A stretch of DNA of 19,856 bases from Oscillibacter sp. Its GTDB lineage: Bacteria > Bacillota > Clostridia > Oscillospirales > Oscillospiraceae. Numbering within the stretch: the stretch's first letter is position 1; every line of letters begins with the position of its first letter. Shown piece by piece: positions 1 through 8,089 of the stretch. A program made the position numbers and the translations under genes. The stretch lies in NCBI GenBank assembly GCA_017380995.1, contig JAFOCY010000180.1:1-19856 (forward strand), in the 5' to 3' direction. The notes under the pieces were generated by a model. That model saw nothing but the letters and a program-made list of their open reading frames with translations, did not search any database and had not been told where the DNA came from.

Positions 1-373
1 GACCATCCTCTCTTACGGCATCATGATCGGAGAAGCTCTGAAGGCCGCCGACATTTTGGCGGAGCAAGGCGTGGATGTGGAAGTCATCAAGCTCAACCGC
101 GTCTCTCCTTTGGACGATGAGATGCTGGAGGGCTTCTTTGATAAAACCAAGACCCTCCTGGTGCTGGAGGACTCTTTTGTCGCCGGCTGTGTAGGCCAGC
201 GTCTGGCTGCTACCCTTGCCAAGTACGGCAGGTGTCCTCAGCGGCTGATCCTGAAAAATCTTGGAAAGACCTTTGCCCCGGCAGGCACTGTGCCGGAGCT
301 TTGGAAACGATTTGGTCTGGACGCGGATTCCGTTGCCCGGACTGTGCTGGAGGTAAAAAACCATGGCAAATAA
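1..373 (+). CDS. dxs: 1-deoxy-D-xylulose-5-phosphate synthase, C-terminal fragment (5' end outside window)
   Basis: The reading frame is open from the first complete codon at base 2 to the TAA at 371-373, giving about 123 codons of the C-terminal transketolase domain. The segment TILSYGIMIGEALKAADIL, then KLNRVSPLDDE, LVLEDSF and a GTVPELWKRFGLDADS tail, matches the end of DXS proteins. The enzyme condenses pyruvate and glyceraldehyde-3-phosphate to 1-deoxyxylulose-5-phosphate, the first step of MEP isoprenoid synthesis, in the cytoplasm. The ThDP-binding N-terminal part lies upstream of the window. Its stop overlaps the tlyA start by 11 bases, and the dxs-tlyA-nadK-argR-recN order is a known Firmicute arrangement, which supports the call. 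The ATG at base 23 is internal to the domain and is not the start. Confidence 0.9.
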   Translation, partial: TILSYGIMIGEALKAADILAEQGVDVEVIKLNRVSPLDDEMLEGFFDKTKTLLVLEDSFVAGCVGQRLAATLAKYGRCPQRLILKNLGKTFAPAGTVPELWKRFGLDADSVARTVLEVKNHGK

Positions 374-1184
374 GACCCGTCTGGACGTGCTCTTAGTGGA
401 GCGGGGCCTTCAGGAGACCCGCCAGAAGGCCCAGGCCACCATTATGAGCGGCCTTGTATATGTAAATGGCCAGAAGGTGGATAAGCCCGGTACCGCCGTT
501 TTGAATGACGCGCCCATCGAAGTGCGGGGCAATGCCCTGAAATACGTGAGCCGGGGCGGACTGAAGCTGGAAAAGGCCATGGCCACCTTCCCCATCGACC
601 TTAGCGGTAATATCTGCGCCGATATCGGTGCTTCTACCGGCGGTTTTACGGATTGTATGCTCCAAAACGGCGCGGCCAAGGTCTACGCCGTGGATGTTGG
701 CTACGGTCAGCTTGCCTGGAAGCTCCGCAGCGATGAGCGGGTGGTATGCATGGAGCGGACCAACGCCCGTTACCTCACCCATGAGCAGATCCCCGACGAG
801 CTGGACTTTGCCTCTGTAGACGTAAGCTTCATCTCCCTGAAGCTGATCCTTCCGGCACTGTGCGGCCTTTTGAAAGAAGGGGGCCACGTGAGCTGCCTGG
901 TGAAGCCCCAGTTTGAAGCAGGGAGAGAGAAGGTGGGCAAAAAGGGCGTGGTCCGGGACCCCGCGGTCCATCTTGAGGTGCTGGAAAACTTCCTGATCCA
1001 TGCAAAGGAGTCTGGCTTTACAGTGCTTGGTATGACATTCTCTCCCATCCGGGGCCCTGAAGGAAATATTGAATACCTGGGCTTTTTGGAAAAGGGTGAC
1101 TGGGTGGAGAAGGAGTTTGATCTCAAAGCCTTGGTGGAAGCTTCCCACGAGACTTTAAAAGAGCATGGGGAGGGAAATACATGA
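363..1184 (+). CDS. tlyA: TlyA-family rRNA (cytidine-2'-O)-methyltransferase with S4 domain
   Basis: The 273-residue protein has an N-terminal S4 RNA-binding domain (about residues 4-60, RLDVLLVERGL..., SGLVYVNGQKV) followed by an FtsJ/RrmJ-type SAM methyltransferase domain. The SAM loop is ADIGASTGGFTDCML (about 86-100). SVDVSFISLK (about 151-160) and LVKPQFEAG (about 179-187) carry the Asp and Lys expected of 2'-O-methyltransferases. Family members methylate ribose 2'-OH groups of 16S and/or 23S rRNA; older annotations say 'hemolysin'. The length fits the family. Translation starts inside the end of dxs (11-base overlap), and the TGA stop overlaps the nadK start in an ATGA, so translational coupling is likely. 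Which rRNA position is modified cannot be told from sequence. Confidence 0.93.
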   Translation: MANKTRLDVLLVERGLQETRQKAQATIMSGLVYVNGQKVDKPGTAVLNDAPIEVRGNALKYVSRGGLKLEKAMATFPIDLSGNICADIGASTGGFTDCMLQNGAAKVYAVDVGYGQLAWKLRSDERVVCMERTNARYLTHEQIPDELDFASVDVSFISLKLILPALCGLLKEGGHVSCLVKPQFEAGREKVGKKGVVRDPAVHLEVLENFLIHAKESGFTVLGMTFSPIRGPEGNIEYLGFLEKGDWVEKEFDLKALVEASHETLKEHGEGNT

Positions 1185-2062
1185 GCAAGCGCATCATCCT
1201 TTGCCCCAATCCCAACCGGGACCCGGGCATGAAGGCCACCCATGCGGCGGATAAGATTTTAAAAGAGATGGGTTTTTCCACTGTGGTGTGCTCTCCCTTC
1301 CGGGATCAGAAGGAAGGAGCCTTCGGAGATTATGAGACCCAGCCCCTGCCCCAGGAGATTAAAAACGCAGACCTTCTCATTACCTTTGGCGGCGACGGAA
1401 CCATTTTGCACCTTGCAAAGCTGGCCGCGCTGAATAAGATCCCCGTCCTTGGCATCAACATGGGCGGACTTGGCTTTGTTGCCGAGCTGGAAGCCGGTGA
1501 GCTCAATGCCCTCTACAAGCTGAAAGAATGGGACTTCCAGACGGAGCAGCGTATGATGCTGGATGTTTCCGTGATCCGGGAGGGGCGCCAGATCTATACA
1601 AATCTGGGCCTCAACGACGCCGTGATCCGGGAGGGCCCCATCTCTCACGTGATCCATCTGAAGATCTCCTCTGATGGGCGGCATTTGGCCGATATTGCAG
1701 GCGATGGCGTCATCGTCTCCACCCCCACCGGCTCTACGGCTTATTCCCTTTCCGCCGGAGGCCCGGTGGTAGAGCCTACGGCCCAGGCCATGGTGGTCTG
1801 TCCCATCTGTATCCACAATATGCGCTTTTCCTCCTACGTCCTCTCCCCGGAGCATGTGCTCACGGTGGAGCTGGAGCGCAACGGCCGCAAGCCGGTGTAT
1901 CTGTGCGTGGATGAGAGCCGGGCCTTTGCCCTCCGGTCCGATGACCAGGTGCAGGTCCGCCGGTCCAAGCATACCATTCGCCTTGTGAAGCTGAGTGAGA
2001 AGAGCTTTTGCGAAGTTTTTGCACAAAAAATGCTGCCGGGAGGATTTAACCATGAAAAATGA
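1181..2062 (+). CDS. nadK: NAD kinase (ATP/poly-P-dependent)
   Basis: This 293-residue protein phosphorylates NAD to NADP. The diagnostic GGDGT motif is at residues 70-74 (TFGGDGTILH). The substrate-binding LND is near 144-146 (NLGLNDAVI), and the conserved glycine-rich segment TPTGSTAYSLSAGGPV is near 181-196. The length is normal for the bacterial family. The start ATG shares an ATGA with the tlyA stop, and a GGGGAGGG Shine-Dalgarno lies just upstream at about 1167-1174. The TGA at 2060-2062 runs 11 bases into argR. Its place between tlyA and argR is the usual clostridial order. Confidence 0.95.
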   Translation: MSKRIILCPNPNRDPGMKATHAADKILKEMGFSTVVCSPFRDQKEGAFGDYETQPLPQEIKNADLLITFGGDGTILHLAKLAALNKIPVLGINMGGLGFVAELEAGELNALYKLKEWDFQTEQRMMLDVSVIREGRQIYTNLGLNDAVIREGPISHVIHLKISSDGRHLADIAGDGVIVSTPTGSTAYSLSAGGPVVEPTAQAMVVCPICIHNMRFSSYVLSPEHVLTVELERNGRKPVYLCVDESRAFALRSDDQVQVRRSKHTIRLVKLSEKSFCEVFAQKMLPGGFNHEK

Positions 2063-2501
2063 CCGTCAGGCCATGATCCTGGAGATCATTGCCCAGGAAA
2101 ATATCGAGACCCAGGAGCAGCTGCTGGGGCGCCTTTATGAAAAGGGCATCCGCTGCACCCAGGCCACCATCTCCCGGGATATTAAGGCCATGCACCTGAT
2201 CAAGGAGCCGGTAGGCCACGGCGTTTATAAGTACGCTGTATCCAGCAACCGCACGAAGCTGAACTTCGCCGAGAAGCTGCGTACCATTTTCCGGGAGTCC
2301 ATTACCTCGATTGCCAGTGCCCAGAACATCGTGGTCCTCAAGACCATGCCCGGTCTTGCCAGTGCCGCCTGTTCCGCCCTGGACAATATGGAGATCAATT
2401 ATATGGTGGGTTCTCTGGCCGGAGATGACACGGCCTTCCTGGTGATGAAGGATGCGGAATCCGCAGAGAGCTTCTGCCGGGAAATTGAGGAAATGCTTTA
2501 A
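2052..2501 (+). CDS. argR: Arginine repressor ArgR/AhrC
   Basis: I place the start at 2052 (MKNDRQAMILEII), giving 149 residues, the normal ArgR size, with GGGAGG about 8 bases upstream. An upstream ATG at 1995 would add 19 residues that merely read the end of nadK in another frame. The N-terminal winged helix contains the CTQATISRDIKAMHLIK recognition region (about 35-51). The C-terminal arginine-binding and oligomerisation domain contains MPGLASAACSALD and the SLAGDDT motif (about 121-127) whose acidic pair contacts arginine in the hexamer. It represses arginine synthesis and activates catabolism when arginine is present. Its location beside recN is a conserved Firmicute feature and does not imply a DNA-repair role. 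Confidence 0.95.
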   Translation: MKNDRQAMILEIIAQENIETQEQLLGRLYEKGIRCTQATISRDIKAMHLIKEPVGHGVYKYAVSSNRTKLNFAEKLRTIFRESITSIASAQNIVVLKTMPGLASAACSALDNMEINYMVGSLAGDDTAFLVMKDAESAESFCREIEEML

Positions 2502-2508
2502 CCATGCG

Positions 2509-2527
2509 GGGCGGCCATTGGCCGCCC
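2509..2527. repeat. Intercistronic palindrome GGGCGGCCATTGGCCGCCC, copy 1
   Basis: An 8-base inverted repeat (GGGCGGCC / GGCCGCCC) around an ATT loop lies between the argR stop and the recN Shine-Dalgarno. No T-run follows, so it is not a clear terminator; an mRNA-stability or partial attenuation role is possible. The identical 19-base sequence recurs at 8189-8207. Confidence 0.75.
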
Positions 2528-2557
2528 GTTATCCTATCCAAGGAAAGAGGTTCGCTT

Positions 2558-4240
2558 ATGCTGGAACTCCTTCACATTGAAAATATCGCCGTCATCGAGG
2601 AAGCGGACATCCAGTTCCGCCCTGGTTTTAATGCCCTCACCGGTGAGACCGGCGCGGGTAAGTCCATCGTCATCGACGCCATGAATGCGGTCCTTGGCGG
2701 CCGCACCTCCCGGGACCTGATCCGTACCGGAACGGACAAAGCTTTTGTCTCCGCAGCCTTTTCTTCCGTGCCGGCGGAGCTTCCGGGCCTTACGGAGTGC
2801 GGTGTGAGCCCGGACGAGAACGGGGAACTGCTGCTCCAGCGGGAACTGACAGCGGACGGTAAAAACTACTGCCGGGCCAACGGACGGCCCATCACCGTGG
2901 CCCAGATGAAGAAGATCGGGTCTGAGCTTTTGAATATCCACGGTCAGCATGACGGTACGGCCCTCCTGGATGAAGAGCAGCACGGATCCTATCTGGACCG
3001 TTTTGGACGGGTGGAGGAACCCTTTGCTGCCTACCGCGCCGTCTATGACCTTCTGGCCGACCTGCGAAGCCAGATCAAAGCCCTTCAGATGGATGAGGCG
3101 GAAAAGGCCCGGCGGATGGATAGTCTCCGCTTCCAGATCGGAGAGCTGGAGCGGGCAGAGCTGGTGGCCGGGGAGGAAGAGGAGCTGAATGCCCGGCGAA
3201 ACCTCCTTCGAAACGGCGAGAAGTATCTTTCCGCCCTTGCCGGGGCGGATTACGCGCTCAACGGCGGAGACGAGGGCATGGGCGCCGTCAATGCCATCCA
3301 GGAGGCTGGCAATGCCCTGTGGTCTATCCGTACCCTGGACGAGGACCTGGGGGAACTGTACCAACGGCTGGAGCAGGCCAGAAGCGAGATCTATGACCTG
3401 GCGGAGACCATCCGGGATAAGCGGGAGGAGTTTGACTTTTCCCCCGCGGAGCTGGACAGCGTGGAGAGCCGGTGCGACCTTCTTTACCGATTGAAAAAGA
3501 AGTATGGCGCAACGGTGGAGGAGATGCTGGACTATCTGGACAAGTGCCGCGCAGAACTGGACGCCATGGAGACCGCGGATGATACCCTCCTCTACTTACA
3601 GCAAAAGCTAAAGAAGGCGGAAAAGGAAACTGCCGCCGCAGGCGCTGTGCTGACAAAGGCCCGCCGGGAGGCCGCGGCGATCCTGGAGCAGCGCATCCAG
3701 TCGGAGCTTCAGGATCTGGATATGAAGAAGGTCCGCTTTGCCATCGACTTTTCACCCAAGGACCCGGCTCCCGATGGCTGCGATGTGATCCGATTCCTCA
3801 TGTCCGCCAATGCGGGCGAGGATCTCAAGCCCATTTCCCGCATCGCCTCCGGCGGTGAGCTTGCCCGTATCATGTTGGCGCTGAAAAATGTGCTCTCCGA
3901 GCAGGAGCAGATCGGCACCATGGTCTTTGACGAGGTGGATACCGGCGTATCCGGCCGGGCCGCTCAGAAGGTGGCGGAAAAGCTGGCCCAGGTGAGCCGG
4001 TGCAAGCAGGTCCTCTGTGTGACCCATCTGCCTCAGCTGGCTGCCATGGCAGATACCCATTTCAGCGTGGAAAAGGGCGAGCGGGGCGGCAGGACCTATA
4101 CCAAGGTGGTGCAGCTGGACGAAGAAGCCCGAAAAGCTGAGCTGGCCCGTATCACCGGCGGCAACCATGTGACGGACGCCCTTTTGCAAAGCGCGGGAGA
4201 ACTGCTGCATCAGGCTGCGGCCTACCGGGCAGGTTTGTAA
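2558..4240 (+). CDS. recN: DNA repair protein RecN (SMC-like ATPase)
   Basis: I place the start at 2558 (MLELLHIENIAVIEEADI), 560 residues, with AGGAAAGAGG about 8-17 bases upstream. The 2504 ATG would translate the hairpin and has no Shine-Dalgarno. RecN acts early in double-strand-break repair as an SMC-like ATPase. Walker A is GETGAGKS (29-36). A long charged alpha-helical region with several Glu/Arg/Leu-rich stretches fits the paired coiled coils. The signature SGGELAR is at about 431-437, and Walker B MVFDEVDTG is at about 455-463 with Asp458/Glu459. The HGQHD motif follows the N-terminal lobe. It is the last gene of the dxs-to-recN series; only a weak GGGGA/TCCCC hairpin (about 4250-4264) without T-run follows before the next promoter. 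Confidence 0.96.
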   Translation: MLELLHIENIAVIEEADIQFRPGFNALTGETGAGKSIVIDAMNAVLGGRTSRDLIRTGTDKAFVSAAFSSVPAELPGLTECGVSPDENGELLLQRELTADGKNYCRANGRPITVAQMKKIGSELLNIHGQHDGTALLDEEQHGSYLDRFGRVEEPFAAYRAVYDLLADLRSQIKALQMDEAEKARRMDSLRFQIGELERAELVAGEEEELNARRNLLRNGEKYLSALAGADYALNGGDEGMGAVNAIQEAGNALWSIRTLDEDLGELYQRLEQARSEIYDLAETIRDKREEFDFSPAELDSVESRCDLLYRLKKKYGATVEEMLDYLDKCRAELDAMETADDTLLYLQQKLKKAEKETAAAGAVLTKARREAAAILEQRIQSELQDLDMKKVRFAIDFSPKDPAPDGCDVIRFLMSANAGEDLKPISRIASGGELARIMLALKNVLSEQEQIGTMVFDEVDTGVSGRAAQKVAEKLAQVSRCKQVLCVTHLPQLAAMADTHFSVEKGERGGRTYTKVVQLDEEARKAELARITGGNHVTDALLQSAGELLHQAAAYRAGL

Positions 4241-4272
4241 GAACAAAATGGGGACATTTTCCCCGATATCCA

Positions 4273-4301
4273 TTGACATTTTTTCAAAAATCCGTTACAA
4301 T
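4273..4301 (+). promoter_or_regulatory. Sigma-A-type promoter for the tyrS T-box transcript
   Basis: TTGACA (4273-4278), a 17-base spacer and TACAAT (4296-4301) form a near-consensus promoter. Transcription would start near 4308, immediately before the T-box leader. Confidence 0.85.
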
Positions 4302-4307
4302 GCCACC

Positions 4308-4577
4308 TGTATAAAGCGAAGAAGAGGAAGAGTAGCCGTTTGCGCGCTGCAAAGAGAACCCCTGCTGTGGTGAAAAGGGGAGAGGGCGGAACGGTGAATA
4401 CACCTTGGAGCTGGCACCCAAACGGCTATTGGCCCAGTAGGCGTGCTCCGGGAGCGCCCGTTACCGCGCGGGAGTGTGTTGGCACTCCACGAGGCCCCGC
4501 CTGCGAAGGCGGCGGCGAACCAGAGGTGGTACCGCGATTATTTCGCCCTCTGTCCCCACGGGACGGAGGGTGTTTTT
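4308..4577 (+). promoter_or_regulatory. Tyrosine T-box riboswitch leader of tyrS
   Basis: The leader has the hallmarks of a T-box that senses uncharged tRNA and controls termination. The Stem I base is AGCCGTTTG (4334-4342) paired with CAAACGGCT (4419-4427). The distal hairpin is CCCCT.../AAGGGG. The specifier loop contains GTGAATACACC with a TAC tyrosine codon at 4399-4401. The T-box sequence CAGAGGTGGTACCGCG is at 4521-4536, inside the antiterminator. A terminator at 4546-4577 follows. Uncharged tRNA-Tyr should stabilise the antiterminator and permit tyrS expression. The specifier agrees with the downstream gene. The exact transcript start is inferred from the promoter. Confidence 0.93.
4546..4577 (+). 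terminator. Regulated intrinsic terminator of the T-box
   Basis: CCCTCTGTCC (4546-4555) pairs with GGACGGAGGG (4561-4570), with one G-U pair, followed by TGTTTTT. The 5' arm region would be partly engaged in the alternative antiterminator with the T-box sequence. Confidence 0.88.
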
Positions 4578-4634
4578 ATGTATAGCCTCCGTAAAAAAGT
4601 GGAAAAATCTACAAAAACGAAGGAGAATTTTACC

Positions 4635-5858
4635 ATGCAGATCTACGAAGAACTGAAGGCCCGCGGCCTCATCGCCCAGGTCACTGACGAGGAAGAAATC
4701 CGTGAGATGGTCAATAACGGCAAGGCCGTTTTCTACATCGGCTTTGACCCCACCGCCGACTCTCTCCATGTGGGCCACTTTATGGCCCTGTGCCTGATGA
4801 AGCGCCTGCAGATGGCCGGCAACCGCCCCATCGCCCTCATCGGCGGCGGCACCGCCATGATCGGCGATCCCTCCGGCCGTACCGATATGCGCTCCATGAT
4901 GACCAAGGAGACCATCCAGCACAACTGTGAGTGCTTCAAAAAGCAGATGGAGCGCTTCATTGAGTTTGGCGAAGGCAAGGCCATGATGGTGAACAATGCC
5001 GACTGGCTGCTCGGGCTCAACTACGTGGATTTTATCCGCGAGATCGGCGCTTGCTTCTCTGTGAACAATATGCTGCGTGCCGAGTGCTTTAAGCAGCGTA
5101 TGGAGAAGGGCCTGAGCTTCCTGGAGTTCAACTATATGCCCATGCAGTCCTATGACTTCTACCACCTCTACAAGGAGTACGGCTGCAATATGCAGTTTGG
5201 CGGCAACGACCAGTGGAGCAATATGCTGGGTGGTACCGAGCTTATCCGCCGCAAGCTGGGCAAGGATGCCCATGCCATGACCATCACCCTGCTCCTTACC
5301 TCCGAGGGTAAGAAGATGGGCAAGACCGCCTCCGGCGCTGTGTGGCTGGACCCCAACAAGACCTCTCCCTACGACTTCTACCAGTACTGGCGCAATATCG
5401 AGGATGCTGACGTGCTCAAGTGCATCCGTATGCTGACCTTCCTGCCCCTGGAGCAGATCGACGAGATGGACTCCTGGGAGGGTGCTCAGCTCAACACCGC
5501 CAAGGAGATCCTGGCCTATGAGCTGACCAAGCTGGTCCACGGCGAGGAAGAGGCCGCCAAGGCCCAGGAGACAGCCCGCGGCCTCTTTGCCGGCGCAGGT
5601 TCTACCGCCAATATGCCCTCCACCACCCTTGTGGACGCTGACTTTACCGACGGCGCTATTGATGTGATGACGCTTCTGGTCAAGTGCGGTCTCTGCCCCT
5701 CCAAGGGCGAAGCCCGGCGCTTGGTGCAGCAGGGCGGCGTTGCCGTGGACGGTGAAAAGGTCTCCGGTATCGATGCGACCATCCCTGCTGAGAAGTTTGC
5801 CGGTGAGGGCGTGGTCATCAAGAAGGGTAAGAAGGTCTACCACAGAGCTTCCCTGTAA
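4635..5858 (+). CDS. tyrS: Tyrosyl-tRNA synthetase
   Basis: The start at 4635 ([13 protein letters not shown]) gives 407 residues and has AAGGAG about 10 bases upstream. The in-frame ATG at 4443 is rejected because it lies within the T-box RNA and would translate through the terminator. The protein charges tRNA-Tyr in the cytoplasm. Class I signatures are HVGH (45-48, in ADSLHVGHF) and KMGKT (227-231), the KMSKS equivalent. The Tyr/tRNA-site segment [20 protein letters not shown] is at about 171-190. A C-terminal S4 domain (about 340-400, [20 protein letters not shown]) binds tRNA. Codon choice is strongly biased, consistent with high expression. Control is by the T-box upstream. Confidence 0.97.
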   Translation: MQIYEELKARGLIAQVTDEEEIREMVNNGKAVFYIGFDPTADSLHVGHFMALCLMKRLQMAGNRPIALIGGGTAMIGDPSGRTDMRSMMTKETIQHNCECFKKQMERFIEFGEGKAMMVNNADWLLGLNYVDFIREIGACFSVNNMLRAECFKQRMEKGLSFLEFNYMPMQSYDFYHLYKEYGCNMQFGGNDQWSNMLGGTELIRRKLGKDAHAMTITLLLTSEGKKMGKTASGAVWLDPNKTSPYDFYQYWRNIEDADVLKCIRMLTFLPLEQIDEMDSWEGAQLNTAKEILAYELTKLVHGEEEAAKAQETARGLFAGAGSTANMPSTTLVDADFTDGAIDVMTLLVKCGLCPSKGEARRLVQQGGVAVDGEKVSGIDATIPAEKFAGEGVVIKKGKKVYHRASL

Positions 5859-5868
5859 GAATTTTGAT

Positions 5869-5901
5869 CAACAGACGCGGTATGCCATACCGCGCCTGTT
5901 G
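5869..5901 (+). other. Stable intercistronic hairpin between tyrS and the ABC-F gene
   Basis: CAACAG and CGCGGTATG (5869-5884) pair with CATACCGCG and CTGTTG (5886-5901), interrupted by one A/C mismatch; in RNA the centre would open to a small loop. No T-run follows, so it is unlikely to be an efficient terminator. It could act as an RNA-processing or 3'-end stabilising element that uncouples tyrS from the next gene. Confidence 0.6.
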
Positions 5902-5947
5902 TGCTGTGTACCACTGATCATAAAAATACAGAAAAGGAACCGAAGAA

Positions 5948-7573
5948 ATGATTCTTGTCAACAACGTAGGTATGAACTTCTCCGGCCAGCAGCTGTTCAA
6001 GCACGTGGACCTGAAGTTCACTCCCGGCAACTGCTACGGCATCATCGGCGCAAACGGCGCCGGTAAGTCCACCTTCCTGCGCATTCTCTCCGGCGATCTG
6101 GAGCCCACCACCGGCGAGGTCATCATCCCCAAGGAGCTCCGTATGTCCATTTTGAAGCAGGACCACTTCCAGTACGACGCTTACACCGTGCTGGATACCG
6201 TCATCATGGGCAACCAGCATCTCTACGACGTGATGAAGGAGAAGGACGCGCTCTACGAGAAGGAAGATTTCTCTGACGAGGACGGCGTCCGGGCCAGCGA
6301 GCTGGAGGCGGAATTTGCCGACATGGACGGCTGGGAGGCCGAGTCTGACGTCAGCCGCCTCATCCAGGGCCTGGGCCTGGATAATGACATCCTCTACAGC
6401 GAAATGAGCACCCTTACCGCCAAGGAGAAGGTGAAGGTTTTGCTTGCCCAGGCACTGTTCGGCAAGCCCGATATCATCCTCCTGGACGAGCCCACCAACC
6501 ACCTGGATATCAAGGCCATCGAGTGGCTGGAGGACTTCCTGCTGGATTGCGAGGCTCTGACCCTGGTGGTCAGCCACGACCGTCACTTCCTCAATACCGT
6601 GTGCACCAACATCGTGGATGTGGACTACGGCCAGATCAAGATGTATGTGGGTAACTACGAGTTCTGGTACGAATCCAGCCAGATGGTCCAGCGGATGATC
6701 CGGGACCAGAACCGCAAGAACGCCGAGAAGATCAAGGAGCTGCAGGACTTCATCGCCCGCTTCTCCGCCAACAAGTCCAAGTCCAAGCAGGCTACCGCCC
6801 GCCGCAAGCTCCTGGATAAGCTGACGGTGGAGGAGATGCCCTGCTCCTCCCGCCGCTATCCCTTTGTGGGCTTCAAGATGGAACGGGAGTGCGGCAAGGA
6901 GATCCTGTATGTGGAGAACCTTTCCAAGACCGTGGATGGCCGCAAGGTGCTGGATAACGTCTCCTTCCGTGTGAATAGAGACGATAAGATCGCCTTTGTG
7001 GGTGAGGATGAGATCGCCAAGACCACCCTCTTTAAGATCCTCATGGGTGAGATGGAGCCCGATGAAGGCACCTTCAAGTGGGGCACCACCATCACCACCA
7101 GCTACTTCCCCCTGGATAACTCCGCTTTCTTCAACGACTGCGACCTGAACCTTCTGGAGTGGCTGGCCCAGTACACCGCCGACAACGCTGAGGAGAATAC
7201 GGAGTCCTTCAAGCGCTCCTTCCTGGGCCGTATGCTTTTCTCCGGCGATGATGTCTTCAAGCCTGTGAAGGTCCTCTCCGGCGGCGAGAAGGTCCGCTGT
7301 ATGCTCTCCCGCATGATGCTCTTTGGTTCCAATGTGCTGGTGTTGGACCAGCCCACCAACCACCTGGACCTGGAGTCCATCACCGCTGTCAATAATGGCC
7401 TCATCGACTTCAAGGGCGTGGAGCTGTTCTCCTCTCACGACCATGAGTTCGTCCAGACCATTGCAAACCGCATCATGGAGTTTGTGGACGGCAAGCTGAT
7501 CGATAAGATGTGCACTTACGATGAATATATTGCCGGTGAGCGGGACGCTATGATCGCCCGCCTGAACGGCTAA
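5948..7573 (+). CDS. ABC-F family ATPase (YkpA/YbiT-like translation factor) with degenerate second site
   Basis: This 541-residue soluble protein has two ABC domains and no membrane segments, the layout of ABC-F proteins that bind the ribosomal E site. Domain 1 has Walker A GANGAGKST (34-42), Walker B ILLDEPTNHLD (Glu181) and the H-switch SHDRHF. An acidic/aromatic arm region (about 90-135) and a charged Lys/Gln-rich linker (about 250-300, KSKSKQATARRK) follow the usual ABC-F plan. The oddities are these: the first signature is STLTAKEK rather than LSGGE; the second Walker A reads GEDEIAKTT (352-360) with Ala for Gly; and the second Walker B is VLDQPTNHLD with Gln468 in place of the catalytic Glu. 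The second signature LSGGEK (443-448) is intact. AAGGAA precedes the start. It may be co-transcribed with tyrS. A housekeeping role is more likely than antibiotic resistance; the exact role is unknown. Confidence 0.9.
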   Translation: MILVNNVGMNFSGQQLFKHVDLKFTPGNCYGIIGANGAGKSTFLRILSGDLEPTTGEVIIPKELRMSILKQDHFQYDAYTVLDTVIMGNQHLYDVMKEKDALYEKEDFSDEDGVRASELEAEFADMDGWEAESDVSRLIQGLGLDNDILYSEMSTLTAKEKVKVLLAQALFGKPDIILLDEPTNHLDIKAIEWLEDFLLDCEALTLVVSHDRHFLNTVCTNIVDVDYGQIKMYVGNYEFWYESSQMVQRMIRDQNRKNAEKIKELQDFIARFSANKSKSKQATARRKLLDKLTVEEMPCSSRRYPFVGFKMERECGKEILYVENLSKTVDGRKVLDNVSFRVNRDDKIAFVGEDEIAKTTLFKILMGEMEPDEGTFKWGTTITTSYFPLDNSAFFNDCDLNLLEWLAQYTADNAEENTESFKRSFLGRMLFSGDDVFKPVKVLSGGEKVRCMLSRMMLFGSNVLVLDQPTNHLDLESITAVNNGLIDFKGVELFSSHDHEFVQTIANRIMEFVDGKLIDKMCTYDEYIAGERDAMIARLNG

Positions 7574-7607
7574 AAAAAGATGGACGCGAAAAGCGTCCAT
7601 CTTTTTT
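7573..7607. terminator. Bidirectional intrinsic terminator between convergent genes
   Basis: AAAAAAGATGGACGC (7573-7587) and GCGTCCATCTTTTTT (7593-7607) form a 15-bp stem around GAAAA. The A-run and T-run let it serve the ABC-F gene on the + strand and the acetyltransferase on the - strand, whose stop codon overlaps the T-run. Confidence 0.92.
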
Positions 7608-8061
7608 ACAGTTCTTTTTTCATATAGATCACACCGGGCAGGGGATTGTGGTAATAGGCCGGGATCTCGGTAAAGCCATTTTTGTGATAGAGGACCACGG
7701 CGGAGCGGAGGGTCTCCAGGGTATCCAGCACCATTTCGCTGTAGCCATCGTCTTTGGCCTGGGCCAAAACCGCATCTACCAGTGCTTGACCCAGATGGCG
7801 GCCCCGGCAGGTGGGGTCAACATAAAGCCGCTTCATCTCGCAGCGATCATCTGAGTGGCGTGTATAGGCCACGCAGCCCCATACACGGCCCTCTTCCACG
7901 GCGGAGAGCAGCTTGCCCTGGGGCGGGGCGTATTTTACAGTCAGGTCCTGCAGTTCCTCCTCCAGGTGCTGGAAACTCAGGTCTTTGCCAAGGCTGTCGG
8001 TGTAAGCGCGGATCAGAGCCTTTACCTGAGGCAGGTAGGGGATTCCGTCAACGATCTCCAT
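7606..8061 (-). CDS. GNAT-family N-acetyltransferase
   Basis: The 151-residue protein has a single GNAT domain. The acetyl-CoA loop is CRGRHLGQALV (about 89-99, the R-x-x-G-x-A type), preceded by the strand MKRLYVDP. The C-terminal helix and strand SAVVLYHKNGFTEIPAYYHNP are typical of GNAT motif B. It would transfer an acetyl group from acetyl-CoA to an amine; the substrate cannot be read from the sequence. AAAGGAG (8069-8075) lies 7 bases before the ATG, and a good promoter lies at 8090-8119. It is separated from dapA by that gene's terminator, so it is probably its own transcription unit. Its stop overlaps the shared terminator with the ABC-F gene. Confidence 0.88.
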   Translation of the reverse strand: MEIVDGIPYLPQVKALIRAYTDSLGKDLSFQHLEEELQDLTVKYAPPQGKLLSAVEEGRVWGCVAYTRHSDDRCEMKRLYVDPTCRGRHLGQALVDAVLAQAKDDGYSEMVLDTLETLRSAVVLYHKNGFTEIPAYYHNPLPGVIYMKKEL

Positions 8062-8089
8062 AGGGATGCTCCTTTGTATATGATGGGAT

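Noticed and set aside
4250..4264. Terminator after recN
   Set aside because: The GGGGA/TCCCC stem is only 5 bp and lacks a T-run; I did not list it as a feature.
4443..4634. Upstream in-frame ATG extending TyrS by 64 residues
   Set aside because: This stretch is the T-box antiterminator/terminator; the start at 4635 has a proper ribosome site and gives the usual TyrS length.
5918..7600. 560-codon - strand frame opposite the ABC-F gene
   Set aside because: Shadow of a strongly codon-biased + strand gene and it crosses the shared terminator.
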